DNA of 33,414 bases from an uncultured Christensenella sp. (GCA_949292875.1 CASFBJ010000011.1:1-33414); one strand, 5' to 3'. Shown: positions 23,335 to 31,840, numbered from the stretch's first letter. Program-made: numbers and translations. The notes: generated by a model not told the origin, from the letters alone.

Positions 23335-24219
23335 GTTATCATAATTAACTCTATTCTTACCTTCTTCAAAATCTTCATATTTTTCTTTATCTTTAAAGAT
23401 GCGAATCACCTTCAACATTACTTCATTCACATCTTGACCTTCTTTATAGTATTGATTAATGAAATACGTAAAAGCATTTTTTTTAGATTTAATTCTATAA
23501 TTTCTTTTTTTAATTTCAACATATTTTTGCCATAGTTCAACAAAAGCCTGTACTTCATCAACAATATATAAGGAATATCCTTTTTTATTGCAGTAATAGA
23601 CAAATCTACATCTTCTTCATTTTGCAAATACACAACATCATAGTCTTTATTACTAATCCACTTATTATTTTTTTCCCTTTTAAAAAATAAATACTCATTT
23701 AAGTTTATTGAAGACTTTAATTTTAAAAGGATTTTCAAAATCTCCATATGTAAAAATCTTATTTTTTTTATCTATTTTTTCAAGCAAATATTCTTTTAAT
23801 TCTTGTAAATATTTTTCCCTGTAAATATATGGTAAATTTTCATAGACATATTTGCGATATTTTTCTTTTAAAATCATATATGGGTCAGCATTCATAGTAA
23901 TGTTATTGTTGTTAAATTTCAAATATAAAACACCTATATATTTTATGAAAAGATTTATATCATAATCGTTATAACAAATTTCACCAACACAATCATATTT
24001 ATTTTCCGTAATATCATTAAATAAAATATCTTCATTCCTATTTTTTATAAAGCGTTTTAATCTATGACTAAAATGTAAAAAGTTTTTATCATTTCTATTA
24101 TTTTCGCTATATCTAACTTTGTATAATTTAGAATTACAATCTACATTGTAAGGATTATTTTGTTTAATATATTCTAACAATTCTTCTTTTTTTAGTTTTG
24201 TTATATATCTATCACCCAT
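23314..24219 (-). pseudogene. Frameshifted gene of unknown function (about 300 aa reconstructed)
   Basis: The start ATG at 24219 (AAAGGTAG upstream) opens a 174-aa frame that stops at 23695. The next frame continues protein-like from about 23705 (LNEYLFFKREKNNKWISNKD). At an A6 run (23581-23586) the third frame takes over as GYSLYIVDEVQAFVELWQKY and runs through FINQYYKEGQDVNEVMLKVI to a stop at 23314-23316. Each piece has normal composition only up to its shift point, so one ORF broken by a +1 and a -1 error is the simplest reading. The product is charged, Tyr/Asn-rich and soluble, with no recognised family. Either a real pseudogene or two indel errors in the assembly. Confidence 0.7.
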
Positions 24220-24249
24220 AATGCTACCTTTTATTATAAGTTTTATATA

Positions 24250-24277
24250 ATTATACACTATTTTCATTTTTAGCCAA
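24250..24277 (-). promoter_or_regulatory. Promoter of the frameshifted gene
   Basis: On the minus strand a TTGGCT -35 (24272-24277), a 16-nt spacer and a perfect TATAAT -10 (24250-24255). Confidence 0.6.
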
Positions 24278-24389
24278 ATTTTGTATTGCACAAAAAATAC
24301 ACCCTATTTTAATAGATTGTTTAATTAATAGACTTTATCACTTTTAAAAAAATACAAGTCATAAAACTAAAGCATACATATTTTTATAA

Positions 24390-24420
24390 AAAAGGAATTA
24401 CTTTAATTGTAATTCCTTTT
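24390..24420 (-). terminator. Terminator of the small lipoprotein gene
   Basis: A perfect 12-bp stem, AAAAGGAATTAC (24390-24401) with GTAATTCCTTTT (24409-24420), and a 7-nt loop. On the minus strand the stem ends in CCTTTT and a T/A-rich run follows, 60 nt beyond the stop at 24479. Confidence 0.85.
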
Positions 24421-24478
24421 ATTTCAGTTTATTATATGGTTTATTTTATTTTTTTCTAATATGGTTGAAAATATTTGA

Positions 24479-25132
24479 TTAATCTACAAATGTTACATCG
24501 TATACAACTTTAACAAAATATTGATTTACTATTTCTTCATTGTCATTCATAAATGCAAAGTAGAAGTAGCCATCATTTGAAGTTGCATTTCCGCAAATTT
24601 GCCAATTTGACTTATTTGCATCGCCTAGAAGCCATTGTATGTTTTCAGTATAATAACCATCTTCTTGTTTTGTTATTTCTGTAATGTCCTTTGCTGGCAA
24701 GCCATCGTCAACACTTAACTTAGTTACACTTTCATCAACTTTAATTTTTAATGTAAAGTAATCTGTATAATAATTAACTACGCCATCTGTTCCTACAGGA
24801 TCACCATTAGCATCTCTAGCAACAGCATTCTTTGCACAATCTGCTTTAGACACTGTACCTTTAACATTAATAGTAATTAAATCAAGTTCACCATATTTTC
24901 CAAACTGATTTACTCTTGCTTCAGAGTCTCCAGCTTCTGTAGAAAATTTCTTTTTAGTTAAATCTTGATTTACTGTAATTGTAACACCATCAACTTTTGT
25001 ATTTGATTGTTCAATTATATATTTGTCTTTTTCGCCACACGCTACCAAGCATACAAAACAAGCAACAACTACAAGCGCTAATAGTATACTTGCAATAACT
25101 CCAGTTTTTTTATTAGTTATTTGATTTTTCAT
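24479..25132 (-). CDS. Small secreted lipoprotein of unknown function (217 aa)
   Basis: The ATG at 25132 has AAAGGAGGT 7 nt upstream. Residues 1-~33 are a lipoprotein signal: basic Lys residues, a hydrophobic core and lipobox L-V-A-C just before GEKDKY. The mature part is acidic and beta-rich with no recognised domain. It contains SDGYFYFAFMNDNEEIVNQY-like strands near the C-terminus (exact sequence N-D-G-Y-F-Y-F-A-F-M). It is anchored outside the membrane. It is monocistronic between a terminator and its own promoter, which carries an inverted repeat. It is divergent from the ABC transporter genes, but a link to them is not shown. Confidence 0.85.
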   Translation of the reverse strand: MKNQITNKKTGVIASILLALVVVACFVCLVACGEKDKYIIEQSNTKVDGVTITVNQDLTKKKFSTEAGDSEARVNQFGKYGELDLITINVKGTVSKADCAKNAVARDANGDPVGTDGVVNYYTDYFTLKIKVDESVTKLSVDDGLPAKDITEITKQEDGYYTENIQWLLGDANKSNWQICGNATSNDGYFYFAFMNDNEEIVNQYFVKVVYDVTFVD

Positions 25133-25155
25133 AATTATACCTCCTTTATAATTCA

Positions 25156-25184
25156 ACTATACAACATTAAAATTTTTTTGTCTT
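25156..25184 (-). promoter_or_regulatory. Promoter of the lipoprotein gene
   Basis: On the minus strand an AAGACA -35 (25179-25184), a 17-nt spacer and a TATAGT -10 (25156-25161). An inverted repeat starts inside the -35. Confidence 0.55.
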
Positions 25185-25209
25185 GAAAAATTCTTCAAAT
25201 ATTTTTCAA
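25183..25209. promoter_or_regulatory. Inverted repeat overlapping the -35, possible operator
   Basis: TTGAAAAAT (25183-25191) and ATTTTTCAA (25201-25209) are perfect 9-bp inverted arms with a 9-nt spacer. The arms are one helical turn and a half apart centre to centre. The repeat overlaps the -35 of the lipoprotein promoter. AT-rich DNA makes chance arms more likely. Confidence 0.4.
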
Positions 25210-25293
25210 ATGTTAAATATATGATTATTTTATGCAAAAAATTCTATTTTAAAACAATATTTTATTATATTTGCATTATAAAGGCTTTAAATG

Positions 25294-25322
25294 TTGTACT
25301 TTTGATTATTTATTATTATAAT
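25294..25322 (+). promoter_or_regulatory. Promoter of the ABC transporter operon
   Basis: A TTGTAC -35 (25294-25299), a 17-nt spacer and a perfect TATAAT -10 (25317-25322), about 28 nt before the start codon. Confidence 0.65.
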
Positions 25323-25356
25323 TATAATTAGAAAATATATAAAAAAGGAAGATTAT

Positions 25357-26067
25357 ATGTTAGAACTTATAAACTACAGCAAAATATATAAAAATGGTAA
25401 AATAGGTGCAGACAACATAAACCTAAAAATAGAAAAAGGCGATATATTTGCTTTCATTGGACATAATGGTGCAGGTAAAACAACAACTATTAAGAGTATA
25501 GTAGGGATAAACGATATAACAAAAGGCGATATATTAATAAATGGCATAAGCGTTAAAAACAACTCAATAGAAACTAAAAAAATTATAGCATACATACCAG
25601 ACAATCCGGACATATACTCATCTTTAACAGGAATACAATACATAAATTTTATAGCAGATATTTATAAAGTCCCAAAAAAAGAAAGAGAAGTACTTACAAA
25701 AAAATACGCTACTCAATTAGGTCTATACAATGAATTGAATAATTTAATCAGTTCATATTCTCATGGTATGCGACAAAAACTTGTTATTATCTCCGCACTT
25801 GTACACTCTCCTAAATTACTTGTTATGGATGAACCATTTGTTGGACTTGACCCTATGGCAAGTTACACACTTAAAAACATAATGAAAGACTTTACTCAAA
25901 ATGGCGGAGCAATATTTTTCTCTACTCATGTGCTTGAAGTTGCAGAAAAGTTATGCAATAAAGTAGCGATTATAAAAGATGGAAAAATAATAAAAAATGG
26001 AACAATGAGCGAAATAAAGAAAGACAATTCGCTTGAAAATGTATTTTTGGAGACAAACAATGAATAA
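25357..26067 (+). CDS. ABC transporter ATP-binding protein
   Basis: 236 aa, a single nucleotide-binding domain. Walker A GHNGAGKTT (35-43), ABC signature YSHGMRQK (134-141; H replaces the usual G of SGGQ, as is common in ABC-2 exporter ATPases), Walker B LLVMDEP (154-160), D-loop GLDP, and switch His191 (STHVLE). The layout is that of CcmA/YhaQ/BcrA-type exporters. The ribosome binding site is AAGGAAG. Its stop overlaps the permease start by 8 nt (ATGAATAA), so the two are coupled and form one transporter. The substrate is unknown; no resistance or bacteriocin gene is adjacent. Confidence 0.93.
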   Translation: MLELINYSKIYKNGKIGADNINLKIEKGDIFAFIGHNGAGKTTTIKSIVGINDITKGDILINGISVKNNSIETKKIIAYIPDNPDIYSSLTGIQYINFIADIYKVPKKEREVLTKKYATQLGLYNELNNLISSYSHGMRQKLVIISALVHSPKLLVMDEPFVGLDPMASYTLKNIMKDFTQNGGAIFFSTHVLEVAEKLCNKVAIIKDGKIIKNGTMSEIKKDNSLENVFLETNNE

Positions 26068-27619
26068 CTTTTTAATTTTAATTAAATATAGTTTTTTAAA
26101 ATTAATAGGCACAATGCAAGGTAAAAATAAGAAAATAAGCACTTTAGGCGCACTTTCTTTACTTGTTATTGGCGTTTTAGCAATTATTGCTCTTTACTCA
26201 TTTCAAGCATGGACTATGTTTGTTAGTTTTTCTCCATTAGGGCTTTCTTCTATGTGCATTTTCAACGCATATATTACAACTATCTCTTTTCTTGTTATAC
26301 TTAGCGTTATGCGTATCACAGGTTCTAGAGTGCAAAAAGATGACAACTTGCTTCTTTCTTTGCCTATAAGTAAAAAAATAATTGTCCTATATAAGACAAT
26401 AAGCAAATATATTTTTGACTTATTTTTTACCCTTATATTTATATTGCCTTTCATTATTATGTATTTTATTTTTGAAGGTTTTAATATCTTAATTCTTTTA
26501 TGTGCTATTTTAAGTATACTTCTATTACCCTTACTCTCTGTAGGCATTACTTACATTTGTGATTTTATCGTAGCAAAACTATTTAATAAAACAAAAAATG
26601 CTAATCTTTATAAGTCTTTAACTTCTGTACTAATCTTTATAATAGTTTTCGCATTGCTATTTACTAAAACTTTTAGTTATGGCTACCAAGAAGCATCTAG
26701 TTTAAGCGAATATTTTGCAGATAGACCACTTACTAATGCTTTATTAAACTTTACGCTAAATCAAGATTTATTGTCTATGCTAATTATTCTTCTTGTAACC
26801 GTTATTCCTTTTGCTATAGGCATATTATCTTATTCATTAAATTATGGTAAAAGTAATATTTCTTATATGAGCAATTCAAAAAATTTAAAATTTACATATT
26901 CAAAAACAGGATTTTCTAGTCTACTTAAAAAAGAATGGAGTGCATATACTAGCACACCTATTTATCTAACAAACACAATCATAGGACCTATTTTTATTTT
27001 AGTATTATCTATACTAGTGCCTATCTTTGGCATGCAAAATATTATGTCTTTCTTTGGAACAAACATTGATACAGATATATTTGTTGGTATCATTTGCCTT
27101 ATAACTATGTTTATGTGTAGTACTACACTTGTAAGTTGTTGTAGTATATCTTTGGAAGGCAAAAATCTTTGGATACTAAAATCGTCTCCTACAAATACTA
27201 ATCAAATATTTTTAGCAAAAATAATGCCAAATATTTGTATACTTATTCCAAGCATTATTATAGCAGGTTTGTTATACGCTATTTTCATTCCATTAAATGC
27301 TATACAAATAATAATGGTAATTCTCACTCCTCTACTTTTTACCTTTTTATTATCATGCTTAGGACTATTCATTAATCTTCTCGTACCTAAGTTAGATTGG
27401 GAAGATGAAGCACAAGTTGTTAAGCAAGGGTTATCCACATTATTAACAATGGTTTTAGGAATAGTATTAAGTCTTCTTCCATTAGGTCTATATATCCTAA
27501 TAGATGGTATAAGTATTTTAACACTTTTTATAGTATCTATTTGCCTATACTTTTTAATTTTTGTTATATTGATAATACTACTACTAACTATCGGTAAAAA
27601 ACTTTTTAACAATCTATAA
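26060..27619 (+). CDS. ABC-2-type transporter permease
   Basis: 519 aa from the ATG at 26060, which has GGAG 9 nt upstream inside the ATPase gene. The frame is open further upstream but without a ribosome binding site. About twelve hydrophobic segments are spread over the length in two groups (roughly residues 30-250 and 290-515), with a soluble loop around 265-285 (NSKNLKFTYSKTGFSSLLKK). This fits the long exporter permeases that pair with one ATPase and act as a homodimer or as two fused halves. Substrate unknown. Confidence 0.88.
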   Translation: MNNFLILIKYSFLKLIGTMQGKNKKISTLGALSLLVIGVLAIIALYSFQAWTMFVSFSPLGLSSMCIFNAYITTISFLVILSVMRITGSRVQKDDNLLLSLPISKKIIVLYKTISKYIFDLFFTLIFILPFIIMYFIFEGFNILILLCAILSILLLPLLSVGITYICDFIVAKLFNKTKNANLYKSLTSVLIFIIVFALLFTKTFSYGYQEASSLSEYFADRPLTNALLNFTLNQDLLSMLIILLVTVIPFAIGILSYSLNYGKSNISYMSNSKNLKFTYSKTGFSSLLKKEWSAYTSTPIYLTNTIIGPIFILVLSILVPIFGMQNIMSFFGTNIDTDIFVGIICLITMFMCSTTLVSCCSISLEGKNLWILKSSPTNTNQIFLAKIMPNICILIPSIIIAGLLYAIFIPLNAIQIIMVILTPLLFTFLLSCLGLFINLLVPKLDWEDEAQVVKQGLSTLLTMVLGIVLSLLPLGLYILIDGISILTLFIVSICLYFLIFVILIILLLTIGKKLFNNL

Positions 27620-27668
27620 TACTTGTGAAAACTTAACTAAATTTTAAAAATCAAAGAATGAATATAAA

Positions 27669-27767
27669 ATGAAAGGTTTAATAATTAAAGAAAAATGGCT
27701 AGATAAAATATTTTATGAAAATAAAATCTGGGAAATACGAGGCTCAAACACTAAAATAAGTGGATAA
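27669..27767 (+). pseudogene. ASCH-domain gene remnant
   Basis: A 32-codon frame, MKGLIIKEKWLDKIFYENKI then WEIRGSNTKISG, matches the N-terminal signature of ASCH-domain proteins (M-K-x-L-x-I-K-x-x-W-x-x-x-I-x-x-G-x-K-x-W-E-x-R). It ends in two stops (TAA TAG). In the same frame after them, I-Y-F-L-H-I-E-K continues briefly as a beta-strand-like stretch. A normal ASCH protein is 100-150 aa, so this is a decayed, truncated copy. ASCH domains are linked to RNA processing or modified-nucleotide hydrolysis. It lacks a clear ribosome binding site. Confidence 0.65.
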
Positions 27768-27822
27768 TAGATATATTTTTTACATATAGAAAAGCAAAAG
27801 AAAAAAATTTGCAAATGATTTT

Positions 27823-27853
27823 AAAATGCTTGCATTATTAAGCAAGCATTTTT
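27823..27853 (+). terminator. Terminator after the ABC operon
   Basis: An 11-bp stem, AAAATGCTTGC (27823-27833) with GCAAGCATTTT (27842-27852), has an 8-nt loop followed by a T. It ends the ABC/ASCH-remnant transcription unit. The gap 27620-27981 otherwise holds only that remnant and the next promoter. Confidence 0.85.
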
Positions 27854-27908
27854 ACAAAATCAATAAGTTTTTATATTTTAGCTTAATAAATATGCAATTG
27901 CATCTTTC

Positions 27909-27937
27909 TTGACAAAAAGTGTAAATAATGATATATT
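27909..27937 (+). promoter_or_regulatory. Strong promoter of the zincin-like gene
   Basis: A perfect TTGACA -35 (27909-27914), a 17-nt spacer ending in TGA (extended -10), and a TATATT -10 (27932-27937). Confidence 0.8.
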
Positions 27938-27981
27938 TTCTATGATTAAGTCAATAAATATAAACCATTGTAGGAGATGAA

Positions 27982-29697
27982 ATGAATAAAAAACTTAAGG
28001 AAGACTATATAGATTATTTGAGTCAAATATGCGATGATGAAATTATTATTGACATTGCAAGCAAATACATAGAAGATTTATCTAAACTATATAGAAACAA
28101 ATACTTTACAATAGAAGATTTCCAACAATTAAATATAAATCATAAAGTATATAATCAAGATATAGTGAACGATATGTTTAAAATTAGAAAAATGTTAACA
28201 GCTGAAGAAGTATTCTATTATCTTTTTACACACCATATCCAAAAAATAGGATTTGCTCCACCAGAAGTTATAGGCCAGAGAGTATTAGGCAAAGTAATTA
28301 TAAAAAGCAACGCAATATTATTTAATAAAGAGCTTTTTACAAGGACACCTAAATTAAAGTGTTTTGATAAAAAGTATAAACTTAATCCAGATTTTTATAT
28401 AGATGATGAATTAAGTCTTCAAGGCAGTAGGGTTTTTGAAATAATAGACTCTGTTAGCACAAAAATAAATCATTCAATTCAGCGTGATAATGACTATAAT
28501 TACAAATATTTGAAAAAAATTCTTTATCATGAGTTTTCACATGTTTTTGAACTAAGTACTTTTAATAATGTTCAATACTATAAGTTTGGTATGAATGTAA
28601 TAACAAATTTAACAAATTTAAAAATCAGGTTGCCTTTCAATTTAAGCAACTTAAATAACGAAACTTTTATTTCTCATTTAATCGAAGGCTTAAAAGCATT
28701 ATCTGAAATCTATAACGAAGTATTTGCCGCGAAAGTTTTAAGAGATGAAAATAAAAGTATTGTGAAAACTAAAAAAAGGTCTTTTATTAATTGGAATAAT
28801 GTAGATTATAGCAATAAATACCATTTCATGCATAAAACACATTATCAAATAAACTATGAAATAGTAAAATTGCTTAATCTTATAATGTTTGACAAAGAAA
28901 ATGAAGAAGACATGTACAGGTTTAACTTTGTAAACTTTTATAAAAAAATGAATCAAATAGAAGTTTCTCCTGAAGTCTTAAAAAAACTTAAAACCTTTTA
29001 CATGATTTTAATATCTAAACAAGATGAAAAGTTTCAAGACAAACAATATTATAATGAATACTATGACCTTTTAATGGAGTGCAATACAGCATGCTTCATT
29101 TTCCTTCTTATGGTAGGTAGTTACTATTTAAATAGTAGTAATTTTACAAATAAAAAGCAAAGTTATTACCAATATAAACTTTTACTACAAGAACTTTTAG
29201 TAGACGCAATAAACAATAAAATTAAAAAACAATTACAAGACAAATCTGTCATTAAAAATTGCAGTTATTTTGAGAGATTAGAGCAAACTTTACAAACTAT
29301 AGATAATTTTATATTATATCCTAACGAAATTATAAATCACGATGTACCAATAATAAGAAAAACAGAAATAAATAATATGTCAGTAAAACAATATGCCGAC
29401 AAGTACAAAAATTTAGAATATATACAGACATTTAATAATTTAATTCAAACTGTTGAAAAGTATATCAATGAAAATAGCGACGCTTTAACTAAAAAGCAAA
29501 AAGATATGCAATTTTTTAGCGACCAAGAAAATTTAGATTTAAGATACATTTCTATAAAAAACAAATTAAACTCTCCAGTAGATAAGTTTTATGCAAATAC
29601 CTTAAATAGAATGGACAAAACATTAAAAGGTATAAAAAGCCATTTAAGTGAATATAAAAAAATATTTAGAAAGAATTCAAATAATCAAGAAAAATGA
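27982..29697 (+). CDS. 571-aa putative zincin metallopeptidase (HEFSH)
   Basis: AGGAG lies 8 nt before the ATG, and the gene has its own strong promoter and a TGA stop. Residues 183-187 are HEFSH in the context ILYHEFSHVFEL, a zincin HExxH helix. A candidate third ligand is Glu246 in YNEVFAAKVL (N-E-x-x-A), 59 residues later, which fits the gluzincin arrangement. Residues ~1-160 and 270-571 are helical, rich in Lys, Asn and Tyr, and match no family I know. No signal peptide is visible. One hydrophobic stretch (CFIFLLMVGSYYL near 370) could be a buried helix. Activity inside the cell is therefore inferred. The protease call rests on the motif and its context. Confidence 0.65.
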   Translation: MNKKLKEDYIDYLSQICDDEIIIDIASKYIEDLSKLYRNKYFTIEDFQQLNINHKVYNQDIVNDMFKIRKMLTAEEVFYYLFTHHIQKIGFAPPEVIGQRVLGKVIIKSNAILFNKELFTRTPKLKCFDKKYKLNPDFYIDDELSLQGSRVFEIIDSVSTKINHSIQRDNDYNYKYLKKILYHEFSHVFELSTFNNVQYYKFGMNVITNLTNLKIRLPFNLSNLNNETFISHLIEGLKALSEIYNEVFAAKVLRDENKSIVKTKKRSFINWNNVDYSNKYHFMHKTHYQINYEIVKLLNLIMFDKENEEDMYRFNFVNFYKKMNQIEVSPEVLKKLKTFYMILISKQDEKFQDKQYYNEYYDLLMECNTACFIFLLMVGSYYLNSSNFTNKKQSYYQYKLLLQELLVDAINNKIKKQLQDKSVIKNCSYFERLEQTLQTIDNFILYPNEIINHDVPIIRKTEINNMSVKQYADKYKNLEYIQTFNNLIQTVEKYINENSDALTKKQKDMQFFSDQENLDLRYISIKNKLNSPVDKFYANTLNRMDKTLKGIKSHLSEYKKIFRKNSNNQEK

Positions 29698-29772
29698 GAT
29701 AAAAAAATAATAATAGATAATAAAATTTAAAATTTTAACAATGTATATTCATCTTATATAAAAATAAAATAT

Positions 29773-29807
29773 AAAAGGATAATGCTTTCAAATACATTAT
29801 CCTTTTT
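29773..29807. terminator. Bidirectional terminator between convergent genes
   Basis: A perfect 12-bp stem, AAAAGGATAATG (29773-29784) with CATTATCCTTTT (29795-29806), and a 10-nt loop, with T-runs on both strands. The right half (AAATACATTATCCTTTTT) is nearly identical to the terminator after tyrS. Confidence 0.9.
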
Positions 29808-29847
29808 CATTTTTCAATAAACAAAAAACAACTTATTTTGTAATTAT

Positions 29848-31665
29848 TTAAAACAAATTTTTTCTATAAAAATATACACTTAAAGCAATACACCCAACAA
29901 CAAATAATGCAATTAAACCAATTATTATTCCCCATAATAAATTATAGTTTGTATTATCTGCAGGGTTATAGTTTGTATTATCTGCAGGGCTTATCTTTAC
30001 TACAAATGTTTTACTTACATTTTTATCAATCATAGAAGTAGCCGTTACTGTGATTGAAGTCGCTTCTTCATCTTCACCAATAGTCAAAAAGCCTTTATCA
30101 TCTATACTAGTTAGTTGACTTGTTGCTCCAGATATACTCCACATTACTTGACTATTTGCAACATTTTCGCCTTCAATCTTAACGCTTAATTGCACTCCTT
30201 TACCCACTTCAACTATATTATTATCTGCAGAAATAATAATATCATCAACTGAAACTCTTTTGAATGAAATATATTTGTAAGAACCATATTTATCTTCTTC
30301 ATAAGGCACTATATTTTCACCGCTTTCATCTAATGAAACTTCCATAACTACTTTTTCTTCTAGTTTTGGCGCACAAGTAAGTACAGAAGTATTTGCAGAT
30401 AACACATAGTTACCTCCATTGAAGCTTAAATCATTTTCACAATACAAAGCATACGAACTTGCATTTTGTGCACCTTTAGCAGATACATTTACATTTCCAC
30501 CTTGTAATATTATTGCTTTATCACTATATATACCTATGGAATAACAATCTGGCGTCTCTACATCTGTATTTTCTACATTAATTGAAATATTTCCCCCTGC
30601 AATCAATACATCTCCAGCACCTTTATTTTCTTCCATTTTAGCCAAGATTCCAGCCATTATACTACTATCGCCCACGCTACTTATAGTAATATTCCCGCTT
30701 TCTATAGTGATATTACCACTATTAGGCACACTATCTAAATGTTGAGCAAATATTCCTATAAAACTTGATTTAACATCTATCGTCGCTTCTTTTATTTGTA
30801 CATTTCCTGCTTCTACAGAATCTGTATCGTAATGACTCATATCGCCTGCACATATACCTGTTGTTGACCTTCCTTCTCTACCTTGCAACACTACGCTTGT
30901 ATCCTGTCCAGAAATAATTACATCTCCTCTACGCGCTTTTAAACCTACCACAGAATAATTTTCACATTTTACATTACCGCCACTTATCTCGATATCATTA
31001 TAAACAGAATATATTCCATTTGTCTGACCATTAGTATGCAGTGCACCACTATTTACGACAATATCGTTATGCACTGTTAACGCACCAAGACCAGTAGCCT
31101 TTAATGGTTCTAATTTTAATGTTCCTCTTTCTAAAGTAAAATTACCTGTATCCGTAAAAGTACCTGGTTCCTTTCCATTCAAAACATCATAGTTGCCCAT
31201 TACATCAAATGGTGTAGCATTATTGTTTGTTTTTTCTTCATTTTCAAAACCTACAAAAAGACTTCCATCACCAGTAACTGTGACATTGCTATCATAAAAC
31301 AAAAGTCCCGTTGAAAAAGTACTAGGGTTAAGGTATACTTTATTTTCTCCTTTTAAAACCAATGTAACATTTCCAGTTCCAGCAAGTGCCGTATAGGTAT
31401 AGTTTGTATAGTAATTAGTTTTATGTTCTGCTCGCAAAACAACATCTTGTAGTGTTATTATAGAATTATTATTTTCTAAAGGTTCATACACTACTTTTCC
31501 ATTACCAATTACATACTCCGTCTTCTCGCTTGGTGCTTGATTAATGAAGTCTAGTACAACGCTTTCTTCAGCGTTAACATTTATTATACTTTGTGAAAGC
31601 ATAATAGGTAAAAGTAGTAATAAAACAATTAGAGCAAATGATAAAATTTTTATGCTTTTTTTCAT
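29848..31665 (-). CDS. Membrane-anchored surface protein: beta-helix plus Ig-like domain
   Basis: 605 aa from the ATG at 31665 (AGGGGG upstream). An N-terminal signal peptide covers residues ~1-34 (KILSFALIVLLLLLPIMLSQ ... NAEE). Residues ~35-440 form many short strands of the G-G-N-V-x-V-x-A type (for example LQGGNVNVSAKGAQNASSYA). This predicts a right-handed parallel beta-helix like those in carbohydrate-binding surface proteins. Residues ~475-560 resemble a BIG2-type Ig domain (VEVGKGVQLSVKIEG ... VMWSISG). A linker with a tandem PADNTNYN duplication follows. A C-terminal transmembrane helix (LLWGIIIGLIALFVVGCIAL) and a short basic tail end the protein, with no LPxTG sortase motif. Probably displayed outside. 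Ligand unknown. Confidence 0.8.
   Translation of the reverse strand: MKKSIKILSFALIVLLLLLPIMLSQSIINVNAEESVVLDFINQAPSEKTEYVIGNGKVVYEPLENNNSIITLQDVVLRAEHKTNYYTNYTYTALAGTGNVTLVLKGENKVYLNPSTFSTGLLFYDSNVTVTGDGSLFVGFENEEKTNNNATPFDVMGNYDVLNGKEPGTFTDTGNFTLERGTLKLEPLKATGLGALTVHNDIVVNSGALHTNGQTNGIYSVYNDIEISGGNVKCENYSVVGLKARRGDVIISGQDTSVVLQGREGRSTTGICAGDMSHYDTDSVEAGNVQIKEATIDVKSSFIGIFAQHLDSVPNSGNITIESGNITISSVGDSSIMAGILAKMEENKGAGDVLIAGGNISINVENTDVETPDCYSIGIYSDKAIILQGGNVNVSAKGAQNASSYALYCENDLSFNGGNYVLSANTSVLTCAPKLEEKVVMEVSLDESGENIVPYEEDKYGSYKYISFKRVSVDDIIISADNNIVEVGKGVQLSVKIEGENVANSQVMWSISGATSQLTSIDDKGFLTIGEDEEATSITVTATSMIDKNVSKTFVVKISPADNTNYNPADNTNYNLLWGIIIGLIALFVVGCIALSVYFYRKNLF
29942..29989 (-). repeat. 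Two perfect 24-bp tandem repeats in the surface protein gene
   Basis: The unit at 29942-29965 is repeated at 29966-29989, encoding PADNTNYN twice between the Ig-like domain and the transmembrane helix. It is a perfect duplication, so it is recent and could vary in copy number between strains. Confidence 0.9.
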
Positions 31666-31699
31666 ATTATAACCCCCTAGCATACTTTTATTATTACTT

Positions 31700-31730
31700 A
31701 TTATGGCAAAAAATACTTTTTATTTGTCAA
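31700..31730 (-). promoter_or_regulatory. Possible promoter of the surface protein gene
   Basis: On the minus strand a perfect TTGACA -35 (31725-31730), a long 19-nt spacer ending in TGC (extended -10), and a CATAAT -10 (31700-31705). Confidence 0.5.
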
Positions 31731-31834
31731 AATTATACAAAAATATACAATAATATGCAACTATTATAAAGCATAAATAATAAAATACTTTTTTGTATTC
31801 TCTTTACAAAAATGAAATTTTTAACAACTTATAG

Positions 31835-31840
31835 TATAAT
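31835..31840 (+). promoter_or_regulatory. -10 element of ogt
   Basis: A perfect TATAAT lies 20 nt before the ogt start. No good -35 is found at the right distance, so only the -10 is called. Confidence 0.4.

Noticed and set aside
23427-23747. 106-aa open frame as a separate gene
   Set aside because: It has no ribosome binding site. Its first and last parts are out-of-frame reads, and its middle joins the frames on either side into one longer protein.
23314-24219. Programmed ribosomal frameshifting
   Set aside because: Two shifts in opposite directions would be needed and no slippery heptamer with a downstream structure was seen; indels in A-runs are simpler.
25357-29697. ABC transporter plus HExxH protein as a bacteriocin export or maturation cluster
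   Set aside because: No precursor peptide or modifying enzyme is present. A terminator separates the two units, and the zincin-like protein has no membrane segments like those of CAAX-type proteases.
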